DNA from: Streptomyces silvae
Lineage (GTDB): Bacteria; Actinomycetota; Actinomycetes; Streptomycetales; Streptomycetaceae
Assembly: GCF_016745505.1 (NCBI RefSeq)
Contig: NZ_JAERUC010000111.1
Location: forward strand, 43,466 to 107,465
Length of the DNA: 64,000 bases
Direction: 5' to 3'
Shown here: piece by piece, positions 25,555 to 33,331 of the stretch
How the letters are laid out: every line of letters starts with the position of its first letter
How positions within the stretch are numbered: the stretch's first letter is position 1
The notes under the pieces: model-generated
Told to the model about the DNA's origin: nothing
What the model saw: only the letters and a program-made list of their open reading frames with translations
Databases searched by the model: none
Translations under genes and position numbers: made by a program

Positions 25555-26886
25555 TCAGGCGCGCCTGCGGCGGCGCATCATCACCAGGGCGCCCGCGCCT
25601 GCGGCCACCAGGAGGGTGCCCGTCGCCGCCAGCGGGGCGGTGTTCGAGCCGCCGCCGGTGGCCGCGAGGTCGGTGGTGTCCTCGGCCGGGGCCGAGCCGC
25701 CGCTCCTGACCTCGGTGGCGTCCACCGCGCCGTCGCCCGCGTCGGTGTCCGAGCCGGTGTGTTCCGGGGCCGGGGCCGGGGCCGGGTTCGCGTCCGTGGT
25801 CTTCCCGGCGGAGGGCCCGGAGGTGAGCTTCTCGCCGTCGAGGGAGACCTTCACCGTGGCCTTTCCACCCCCGGAGGACACGACCGCCACGGAGACCTTG
25901 CTCGCCGTGTCGGTGACGGCGGTGATCGCGTCGGCGTCGGTCGCGGCGTCGTTGGCGAGGGTCTTGTTGGCCTCCGTCATGTCGATCAGCGAGGAGGAAC
26001 CGTACGCGCCCTTGGGCACGCGGTAGGCGTGCACGCCCTCGATGGCGCCGTCCAGGGTGCCCGCGGCGTGGCGGTACTCGACGACGAGCCGGTCCTCACC
26101 CATCGGTATGTCCAGGGCGCGCGTCCCCTCGCCCGCGCCGTGCAGCGACCGCAGGGTGTACGTGCCCGACGCGTCGACCTTGACGGCCTCGCTGCCGGAG
26201 AGCCAGCCGGCCCGGATCATCTCGGGTGCGGAGAAGCCCGCGGCCGGACCGCCGCCGCCCATCAGCGACTTGGCGCTGGTGCCGTTGGAGGTGCAGTCGA
26301 CCAGGTCGCCGTCGGTGCACATCGAGCGGCCCTGGTGCCCGAGGCCCAGGTTGTGCCCGAACTCGTGGCCGAGCACGCCCAGTCCGCCGGCCGTGCCGTA
26401 CAGGTTGATCCAGGTGTACGGGCCGGGGACGGAGCCCAGACCGGCCCAGGCGCAGCCGGTCTTCTGCGCGGGGAAGATGACGGACAGGCTCTCGTAGTCC
26501 TCGCCCATCACCAGGCCCTGGGCGGCCAGCGCCTCCCGGGTCAGCGTGTTGATCCGGTTGTGGTCGCAGCCCGCGGCGGTCATCGGCAGGGTGACCGGGC
26601 CGACGACGCCTTCCTCGACGGCGGGGACCGTCGTGTACTGCCCGCGCGACACCTCGGTGAAGAACGAGGCCAGCGAGTCCTTCCCCGTACCGAAGTAGGT
26701 GTCGGGGGTGCCCGCCTTCACGGCGTCCGCGTCCTGGAACGACGCGTCGCTGAACTCCACCATGACGGGGAGGGTCTTCCTCTCGACCTTGCTGTCGTCC
26801 GCGTGCGCCGTGGCGGGGAGGGCGCCGGCGGTGAGTGCGGCGACGCCGGCGGCCAGGGCGATGCGGCCAAGGGCGGATGTCTTCAT
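25555..26886 (-). CDS. secreted zinc metalloprotease with LAxTG-type sorting signal
   Basis: 443 residues with AAAGGA ribosome-binding site. A signal peptide ends at ATAHA. The catalytic domain carries the zincin motif HEFGHNLGLGH (about residue 175), as in M6/M12-type gametolysin-like peptidases. About 120 residues of low-complexity Ala/Pro/Gly/Thr linker precede a C-terminal LAATGGGSNTAPLAATG, a hydrophobic helix and the tail MRRRRRA. LAxTG is the class E sortase signal of Streptomyces, so the protein is probably wall-anchored; the motif occurs twice. An imperfect GGAAACGCTTCC palindrome lies upstream. Confidence 0.82.
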   Translation of the reverse strand: MKTSALGRIALAAGVAALTAGALPATAHADDSKVERKTLPVMVEFSDASFQDADAVKAGTPDTYFGTGKDSLASFFTEVSRGQYTTVPAVEEGVVGPVTLPMTAAGCDHNRINTLTREALAAQGLVMGEDYESLSVIFPAQKTGCAWAGLGSVPGPYTWINLYGTAGGLGVLGHEFGHNLGLGHQGRSMCTDGDLVDCTSNGTSAKSLMGGGGPAAGFSAPEMIRAGWLSGSEAVKVDASGTYTLRSLHGAGEGTRALDIPMGEDRLVVEYRHAAGTLDGAIEGVHAYRVPKGAYGSSSLIDMTEANKTLANDAATDADAITAVTDTASKVSVAVVSSGGGKATVKVSLDGEKLTSGPSAGKTTDANPAPAPAPEHTGSDTDAGDGAVDATEVRSGGSAPAEDTTDLAATGGGSNTAPLAATGTLLVAAGAGALVMMRRRRRA

Positions 26887-26987
26887 GGGGTCCTTTTTCC
26901 TTCGGAAACGCTTCCGCCGGAAAAGGAGGGCGGGCCCTGGAACCCGTCCCGCCGCTTTGCCCTTTCTTTACCTTGAGTGTTACGGGG

Positions 26988-28640
26988 CTACTGCCCGGAC
27001 AGCATCGCGGGCTCGAAGCGGAACCTCATGGAGGCCGATCCGTAGTAGTACCGCGTGGTGCCGACCGACGCCCCGTGGGCCTGGTCCTTGTCCGCCCTGG
27101 CCCACTCGACGAGGCCCAGATACCGGGTGCCGTCCGCGTCCCGCAGGGCCGCCTCGCCCTTCGCGGCGTCCGCCCACAGATTCCAGAGCTGGGTCTCCCG
27201 CGCCGGGTCACAGGCCCGCTGGTCGACCGGCGCGTGGTCCTCCGTGGACCCCGAACGCGTCAGGCACAGCCCGCTCGCCTCGTTCCGCACCTGGGTCCGC
27301 GCCCGGTCTCCCTCGTACGGTTCCAGCAGCACCCACCGCTGCCCCGCACCGCCGCCGCACGCGGCCTCCACGGGCCGGGCGCCGGGCCCCGCCGCGATCT
27401 CCAGACAGCCGCCGGTGGACACGAACCGCAGGGTGCCGGGGGCGCCCAGGGCCGGCGCCCCGGGCTCCGGGGCCGCCGGGGTGCTCGCCGTGCGCGACGG
27501 GGAAGCGGAAGGTGAAGTGGAGGACGAGGCGGACGGGCTCGCGGGCGGGGACAGCTGGGCCCGGGGTGCGACGAGCGCCGCCGTGGCGCTCGCCGCGGGT
27601 GAGGGGCGCTCCTGCAGGGGCTCCTCGCCGCCCGGCCGGAGCGCCCAGCCGCCGAGCAGCACCGCCACGGCGCCCACGGCGAGCAGGCCGGCCTTCGCCC
27701 CCGCCACGCCGCCGCCGGCCGTGGCCTGCCCGGACGCCTCCGCGACCGTGGCCGCCGCGCGGGCCTCCAGGTAGGCCGGGCCGCCGAACAGCAGCACCGC
27801 CACCGGAAGCACCGTACGCAGCCGCTGGTTCAGGTCGGTCAGGTCATGGGCCGCCCGGCGGCACCGCCCGCACCGCTCCAGGTGACGGTCCAGCAGGGGG
27901 TCGCGGCGCGGACGGGTGCGCCGTACCGCCGCCGCCAGCCGGTCGCCGCACCTGCGGCACTCCTCGTCGGCCGCGCCCTGGACGGCGTGCGCCGCCAGGT
28001 ACGCCTCCCGCAGCCCCTCCCGGGCGCGCGCGGTCAGCGAGGCCACCCCGCTCGGGGTGAGGCCCAGCTGGGTTCCCACCTTCGCGGCGGGCTCCTCCTC
28101 CACGACGGAGTGCCAGAGCACGGCACGCCACCGTTCGGGCAGGGCGCGGAAGGCGGCGGCGACCAGGCCGCCGTCCTCCGCGCGCAGCACGTGTTCCTCG
28201 CCGCCCGTTTCGCCGCTCACCGGCTCCCCGCCCCGGCGCCGCGCGGCGGCGGAGTCCGCCCATGTCCCGAAGCCGGGCGTGAGGTCCACCCTGCGGGCCT
28301 GGTCGGCCCAGTCGGCGGCGGTGTGGCGGACGACGGCCAGCAGGTAGGGGCGCCACGCCTCGGCGGGCCCCTTCCCGTCGCGTACGGCCCGCACCGTACG
28401 GGCGAACGCCTCCGAGGCGAGGTCCTCCGCGGTGTGCGGGTCGCGACAGCAACTCCGGGCGTACAGCAGGACGGCGGGGGCGTGGCGGCGGTAGAGCTCG
28501 GCGGTCGCCCCGGCGTCTCCGCCGTCGCGTATCTCAGCCGTCAGCAGGGCGTCGGACCGTGTGTCCACGGTGTCCTGCGCCCGGTGCCGGCCCGCGGCGG
28601 CGCCGTTCCGCGTCCGGCCGGTGGTGCCACGGTCGTCCAT
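26988..28640 (-). CDS. ECF sigma factor fused to zinc finger, membrane helix and ricin-type lectin
   Basis: 550 residues from ATG 28640 (GCAGGAAC upstream). Sigma region 2 at about 45-115 (YARSCCRDPHTAEDLASEAF) and region 4 at about 160-225 (FRALPERWRAVLWHSVVEEE..LTPSGVASLTARAREGL). A zf-HC2-like segment follows (DEECRRCGD, HLERCGRCRRAA), then one membrane helix (about 330-350), a Ser/Pro/Thr-rich linker and a C-terminal ricin-B-type domain with QRW and QLW motifs. It looks like a self-contained sensor: lectin outside, sigma factor and built-in anti-sigma-like finger inside. Divergent from the STAND NTPase gene 141 bp away. Confidence 0.84.
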   Translation of the reverse strand: MDDRGTTGRTRNGAAAGRHRAQDTVDTRSDALLTAEIRDGGDAGATAELYRRHAPAVLLYARSCCRDPHTAEDLASEAFARTVRAVRDGKGPAEAWRPYLLAVVRHTAADWADQARRVDLTPGFGTWADSAAARRRGGEPVSGETGGEEHVLRAEDGGLVAAAFRALPERWRAVLWHSVVEEEPAAKVGTQLGLTPSGVASLTARAREGLREAYLAAHAVQGAADEECRRCGDRLAAAVRRTRPRRDPLLDRHLERCGRCRRAAHDLTDLNQRLRTVLPVAVLLFGGPAYLEARAAATVAEASGQATAGGGVAGAKAGLLAVGAVAVLLGGWALRPGGEEPLQERPSPAASATAALVAPRAQLSPPASPSASSSTSPSASPSRTASTPAAPEPGAPALGAPGTLRFVSTGGCLEIAAGPGARPVEAACGGGAGQRWVLLEPYEGDRARTQVRNEASGLCLTRSGSTEDHAPVDQRACDPARETQLWNLWADAAKGEAALRDADGTRYLGLVEWARADKDQAHGASVGTTRYYYGSASMRFRFEPAMLSGQ

Positions 28641-28781
28641 GTTCCTGCGCTCCGCATCCGTACGGCTGTCGGCGCGCAGTCTCGCAGACGCCCTGTCGCC
28701 GGGGCACCGGACCCTGGAGACTGGGGGGTCCACACGAACGGATCCGGTCGCGGCCGGCGACGCGCGCAACGAGGGGGACGC

Positions 28782-31700
28782 ATGCGGGACAGCCATCGGG
28801 CGGAAGCCGAACGGCTGTTGGTACGTGCCGTGGAGGAAGAGGCACGGCGGACAGGGGGCAGGACGGACTCCGGGGCGCTGCTGGCGCGGGCGCGGGGCGC
28901 GCTCGACACCATGGCGGCGGGCGCGGCCGACGAGTACGCCGCGTACACCCGGGCGCTGGACGCGGCGGGGGCGGGCCAGCAGCCGCTGTCGGCGCGCTTC
29001 AGCCGGGCGACCCTCGGAACTCCCCTGCTGGTGACGGGTGTTGCCGCGGCGGCCGCCTTCGGCGCGGATCTGGCGCTCGGCACCGCTGCCGGGCTCGCGC
29101 TGGGCGCGGGCGCGGTCGTCGCCGCCGCCGGGACGACCGCGACGGTGGCGCGGGTGACCGCCTCGCACTGGCCCGCGGCCCATCGCAGGGCGGGCGAGCG
29201 GAACCAGCCGGGCGGACCCGAGCAGTTGCGGCTGGAGTGGCTGACGGCCCTGGAGGTACGGGGCATCCGCCCGTTCCTCGACCAGCAGCGCATGCTGACC
29301 GCCTCCACCCGTAAGCCCAAGAAGGCCGGCGCCTCGGTGGTGGCGCAGCTGCGCGGCGGTGACCGCAGCGCAGCCGCACGCACCCGCTCACTCCTCGAAC
29401 AGTCCTTCGGCCATCTGCCCGCCGCCGACGGTCCGTTCGCGGGCCGCCGCACCGAACTGGCGCAGATCGCCCAGTGGGTGCACGCGGCCCGCGCGGCGAC
29501 CGAGACCCGGCCGACCGTGGTCGTCCTGCACGGCACCCCGGGGTCCGGGCGCACCACACTCGCCGTACGGGCCGCGCACGCGCTGAAGGACCAGTTCCGC
29601 GGGGCGTGCGTGGTGGACCTGCGGGGCGGTGTCTCCGGCGAGACGCCGCTGCCGACCCGGGACGCCCTGCTGCACCTGCTCAACCGGCTGGGTGCGCCGC
29701 GCGAGCAGCTGCTCTTCCGGGAGAGGTCGTCCGCCGAGCAGCAGGTGCGGCGCCTGAGCGAGCTCTACCACCAGCATCTGACGGGTACGCCCGTCACGAT
29801 CGTCCTGGACGACGCCACGGACGCCGCCCAGGTCCGCACGCTGGTCCCCGAGCGCTCCGACAGCCTGGTCCTGGTCACGTCCCGCGAACCGCTGGAGCTG
29901 CCCGAGGACATCCCGGCCCGGGTGTACCAGCTGCCGGTCGGCGGTCTGGACGCGGCGGGCGCCGAGGAGGTGCTGCGGGAGTCGGCCCTCGTTCCCCAAG
30001 CTCTCGACTCCGCTCGAGCAGGGGAGGCCCCTATGGAGACCGGTCCGTACGACTACCCGTCGACGGACACCGTCGTCGAGCTGTGCGGCGGGCTGCCGCT
30101 CGCGCTGCGGGTCGTGGGTTCCGCGCTCGGCGCGCGCTCTCGTGCCGAACTCGCCGCCGCCCTCGGGGCGTACGGCCCGGTCGCGCCCGTCGAGCGGGCC
30201 CTCTGGCTGCGCTACACCGACCAGTCCGAGGCGGCCCGCCGGCTGCTGCGCCGGCTCGCCCTGGCCGGCCGGGCGAGTCTCGGGGCCGCGGCGGCGGCGT
30301 CGCTGCTCTCCTCGGACGAGCAGGAGGCCGGCCGGCTGCTGGAGCTGCTGGCCCGGGCCGGGCTCCTGGTGCATGTGCGGGGCACCCGCTACCGGCTGCA
30401 CGACCTCGTACGGGACTTCGCGCTGGCCCGGCTGCTCGACGAGGAGCCCGCGGCCGACCGTACGGCCGCGCAGGAACGCCTCATCCAGAACTACGCGGAG
30501 CTCGCCGACGCCGTGATCCGCATGGTCGACGGCAAGATGTCCACCCGCGCGGGGCAGTTCGGCTCGCACGGCTTCAGCTCGCTGGACGCCGCCCTGCGCT
30601 GGCTGGACGACGAGTCCAGCTTCATCACCTCCGCGCTGCGGCACGCCGAGGGCGTCGACCAGGCGGCGGTGCTCCATCTGCTGGGCGCGCTCTGCGACTA
30701 CTGCCTGCTGCGCGGCGACCTCTACCGGCTCGGTGAGATCAGCGAGCTGACGCAGGCCGTCGACCAGGGGCTGCTGGAGCGCTCGGTGCAGTGGCGTACG
30801 GGGATCGCGGCCCGGCAGCTCGGCGAGCTCGACAAGGCCCGCACCACGCTGTCCTCGGTCGTCGGCCTCTACCGCGAGGCACAGAACGACGCGGGCGCCG
30901 CGCTGGCGCTCTGCTCGCTGGGCATCACCCTGCACCACCAGGGCAATCTCACCGAGGCGTCGGCCCGGCTGCGGGAGGCGCTGGCGCTTCAGGCATCCCC
31001 GGAGCAGGCCGAGGACCGGGCCTGGTCGCTGCACGCCCTGGCGGCCGTGGAGCGCGACCGGGCCAATCTGCCCGAGGCCCTCACCCTGCTGGACACGGCG
31101 CTGGCCCTGCACCGCGAGGGCGAGTCGCTGCACGGCGAGGCCTGGTCGCACTTCCAGCTCGGCCAGGTCTGTCTGCGCCTCGGCGAGGTCGCCAGGGCCC
31201 AGGAGGAGCTGTCCGCCGCGCTGGACCTGTACGGGCGCACCCGGGACGAGCGCGGGGAGGCCTGGGCCCTGACCCAGCTGGCCCGCGCCCGGCTGCTCGA
31301 CGGCGAGACGGCTCCGGCCGTGGAGCAGCTGCGCGGCGCCCTCGCCCGGCACCGGGGCAACGAGGACGCGCGGGGCGAGGCGTGGACGCGGTACTACCTC
31401 GGGCAGGCGCTGGAGGAGGACGGCGACACGGATCAGGCGGTACGGGAGCTGGAGCGGGCCCGCACGATGTTCTCCCGGATGCGGGACGTGTACGGACTGG
31501 CCTGCGCCCGCCACCACTCGGGGCGCGTCACCCGTGACCAGCGGGCCGCGCAGACCGGCAACCTGCGCAACTCCGGCTTCGCCCGGCAGCTCCTGGTGGA
31601 CGCCCGGGCCGACTTCCGGCGGATCGGGGTGCCGCACGGCGAGGCCTGGACCTGCCTGGAACTGGCCCTGGTCGACGGCGGGAACAACCGCGCCGCCCAG

Positions 31701-32039
31701 GCGCTGGAGCTCTGCGGCGAGGCGATCACCCTGTTCGCCTCGTACGGCGATGCCCGGGGCGGCGACTGGGCGGCGTTCCTGCGGTGCACCCTGCTGCCGT
31801 ACGCCTCACCGGGCGGCAGCGAGGTGGGCACGGCGGTGGCGCAGCAGGAGCTGGCCGATCTGGTGGAGGCCGCCCACCCGCTGCGCGACGCCCAGCTGGA
31901 GGACTGCGCCGAGGCCTTCCGGGTGGTCCTGAACCGCGGGGTGGACCTGGACGACGGCTGGCAGGCCTGGCGTCTCGGCCTGACGCCGTCCCGGCACGCC
32001 CGCGAGGTGATGGGCGTCGCCGTGGGCGTACGTCCGTAG
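28782..32039 (+). CDS. STAND (NB-ARC-like) NTPase with C-terminal TPR repeats
   Basis: 1085 residues, ATG after GAGGGGGA. The N-terminal region has two hydrophobic stretches (about 80-130; LLVTGVAAAAAFGADLALG). NTPase: Walker A GTPGSGRTT (about 251), Walker B VTIVLDDATD, sensor-like VTSREPLELP and GLPLALRVVGSALG. A winged-helix region (YRLHDLVRDFALARLL) and then TPRs from about 690 to 1000 complete it. STAND proteins switch on nucleotide-dependent oligomerisation and act in signalling or defence. A short Streptomyces repeat is inserted in frame at about residues 403-418. Possibly co-regulated with the divergent sigma factor. Confidence 0.84.
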   Translation: MRDSHRAEAERLLVRAVEEEARRTGGRTDSGALLARARGALDTMAAGAADEYAAYTRALDAAGAGQQPLSARFSRATLGTPLLVTGVAAAAAFGADLALGTAAGLALGAGAVVAAAGTTATVARVTASHWPAAHRRAGERNQPGGPEQLRLEWLTALEVRGIRPFLDQQRMLTASTRKPKKAGASVVAQLRGGDRSAAARTRSLLEQSFGHLPAADGPFAGRRTELAQIAQWVHAARAATETRPTVVVLHGTPGSGRTTLAVRAAHALKDQFRGACVVDLRGGVSGETPLPTRDALLHLLNRLGAPREQLLFRERSSAEQQVRRLSELYHQHLTGTPVTIVLDDATDAAQVRTLVPERSDSLVLVTSREPLELPEDIPARVYQLPVGGLDAAGAEEVLRESALVPQALDSARAGEAPMETGPYDYPSTDTVVELCGGLPLALRVVGSALGARSRAELAAALGAYGPVAPVERALWLRYTDQSEAARRLLRRLALAGRASLGAAAAASLLSSDEQEAGRLLELLARAGLLVHVRGTRYRLHDLVRDFALARLLDEEPAADRTAAQERLIQNYAELADAVIRMVDGKMSTRAGQFGSHGFSSLDAALRWLDDESSFITSALRHAEGVDQAAVLHLLGALCDYCLLRGDLYRLGEISELTQAVDQGLLERSVQWRTGIAARQLGELDKARTTLSSVVGLYREAQNDAGAALALCSLGITLHHQGNLTEASARLREALALQASPEQAEDRAWSLHALAAVERDRANLPEALTLLDTALALHREGESLHGEAWSHFQLGQVCLRLGEVARAQEELSAALDLYGRTRDERGEAWALTQLARARLLDGETAPAVEQLRGALARHRGNEDARGEAWTRYYLGQALEEDGDTDQAVRELERARTMFSRMRDVYGLACARHHSGRVTRDQRAAQTGNLRNSGFARQLLVDARADFRRIGVPHGEAWTCLELALVDGGNNRAAQALELCGEAITLFASYGDARGGDWAAFLRCTLLPYASPGGSEVGTAVAQQELADLVEAAHPLRDAQLEDCAEAFRVVLNRGVDLDDGWQAWRLGLTPSRHAREVMGVAVGVRP
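29993..30033 (+). repeat. dispersed Streptomyces-type inverted repeat inside a coding sequence
   Basis: An imperfect inverted repeat with ends CCCCAAGCTCTCG and CGCTCGAGCAGGGG. A second, reverse-oriented relative lies in the intergenic region at 63602-63627. Here it is in frame and adds residues such as VPQALDSARAGEAP to the STAND NTPase. Confidence 0.6.
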
Positions 32040-32048
32040 GCATCGGTC

Positions 32049-32957
32049 CTACGCGCGGGGCAGGCCGAGCCGGCCGCGGGTGGCGAGGAGCAGCACGGCG
32101 GCCGCGGCCGTGGAGCTCACGAGGAAGGCGTGCCCCGCGTACGCCGGGTCCAGCGAGGGGAACATGTCCGTGAAGGCGACCGAAAAGTAGTTGTTGACGC
32201 TGGTGTGCAGCAGCATGGCCAGCAGCAGGGCCTGCCGGGTGTGGTTGAAGACCCAGGTCATCACGAAGCTGAAGGCGATCGTGGTGGCGATGAATTCCAC
32301 GGGCGTCCACCAGAGGACGTGCGGGCCGCCCCAGTCGCTGAGGTACAGCGGCAGGTGCCAGGCGCCCCACAGCGGGCCGAGGACCAGCGTGCCGCGGACG
32401 GGGCCGAACCTGTCCTGCAGCCGGGGCATCGCGAAGTCGCGCCAGCCCGGCTCCTCGGCGACACCGGTGGTGACCATCTGGAGGGCCAGGCCGGGCAGGA
32501 AGGCGACCAGCACGACGGCGCTCGGCATGACCGGGCTCTCGCCGCCCAGGGCGTACAGCGTGAGGACGAGGACGAGCGGCACGGTGACGATGATCGCGGC
32601 CCACCAGCGCCAGCCGACCCGCCACTTGGTCATCCGGCCTGCCCAGGCCCGGAGGCCGGGGCGTCCGTCGGCGACGGCGGTGACGACGAGCGCGGAGAGG
32701 ATCGGGCCCAGGTAGGCGCCCGGGAGGACCCCCAGCAGCTGGCCGGTGACCTCGCCCCCGGGGAAGGTGAAGTCCAGGACGCCCTGGCCGTTCCCGGACA
32801 GGATGTACGGCACCCAGGCCACCCAGCTCAGCGCGAACGCCAGCGAGAAGAACCAGGTGAGGGGGCGGCGGCTCATGCCGGCCCGCCATCCTCCGCGCGG
32901 CTCGGGCGTGCTGGGCGCCGGAGGGGAGCCGGGGATGAGCTGTGTCCCGGCGCTCAT
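32049..32957 (-). CDS. CPBP-family intramembrane metalloprotease
   Basis: 302 residues with seven to eight membrane helices. CPBP/CAAX-protease motifs: EEPGWRDFAMPRL (EExxxR), WGAWHLPLYL (His) and LLHTSVNNYF (HxxxN). Family members are membrane endopeptidases (Rce1/bacteriocin self-immunity type). Its ATG overlaps the stop of the upstream 67-residue membrane gene by 4 bp, so they are translationally coupled. It ends 9 bp from the convergent STAND gene with no room for a terminator, so antisense overlap of transcripts is likely. Confidence 0.86.
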   Translation of the reverse strand: MSAGTQLIPGSPPAPSTPEPRGGWRAGMSRRPLTWFFSLAFALSWVAWVPYILSGNGQGVLDFTFPGGEVTGQLLGVLPGAYLGPILSALVVTAVADGRPGLRAWAGRMTKWRVGWRWWAAIIVTVPLVLVLTLYALGGESPVMPSAVVLVAFLPGLALQMVTTGVAEEPGWRDFAMPRLQDRFGPVRGTLVLGPLWGAWHLPLYLSDWGGPHVLWWTPVEFIATTIAFSFVMTWVFNHTRQALLLAMLLHTSVNNYFSVAFTDMFPSLDPAYAGHAFLVSSTAAAAVLLLATRGRLGLPRA

Positions 32958-33157
32958 CGGGCGGTCCTCTCCGGGGAGCGGGCGCGGCGGTGGTCCGCGA
33001 CGAGGGCGATCCCGCAGGCCAGGGCGGCCAGCCCCGCGGCGACGGAGACGGCCGTGGCGATCCCGCCCATCATCGAGGTGACCGCGTTGCAGACAGCGCA
33101 GAGCAGGAGCAGCAGCCAGAGCACGGGACGTGCGGGCCGCCGGGAGGAATCAGCCAT
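32954..33157 (-). CDS. small two-helix membrane protein
   Basis: 67 residues from ATG 33157 with GGAGAAGACG ribosome-binding site. Two hydrophobic helices (VLWLLLLLCAVCNAV and AVSVAAGLAALACGIALVA) are flanked by basic termini. Translationally coupled to the CPBP protease (ATGA overlap), so it may be its partner or cargo. It is divergent from the histidine kinase. No family recognised. Confidence 0.7.
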   Translation of the reverse strand: MADSSRRPARPVLWLLLLLCAVCNAVTSMMGGIATAVSVAAGLAALACGIALVADHRRARSPERTAR

Positions 33158-33247
33158 CGTCTTCTCCTTGTCCGAGGGGGAGTTGGGCACGGAAAGGACG
33201 CTACGGAGGCGGCGCGGTGGCGACGATCCCGCCAGGTGGAGGACCGG

Positions 33248-33265
33248 GGTACAGCAGGCTGTACC
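33248..33265. promoter_or_regulatory. inverted repeat operator upstream of the two-component system
   Basis: Perfect 8-bp inverted repeat GGTACAGC / GCTGTACC with 2-bp spacer, 66 bp before the kinase start and about 90 bp before the divergent membrane-protein/CPBP operon. The spacing suits a dimeric LuxR-type response regulator controlling both directions; this is inference. Confidence 0.55.
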
Positions 33266-33331
33266 TGCCGTCCCCCGCCCGTCGCGCACCCGCCGGGAGA
33301 TGCCATAGTGGCGCGGCACCAGGAGGTGGAG

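Noticed and set aside
26898..26925. CGGAAACGCTTCCG as a LacI-family operator upstream of the metalloprotease
   Set aside because: Two mismatches in a 14-bp palindrome that overlaps the ribosome-binding area; no LacI-family gene nearby. Too weak to call.
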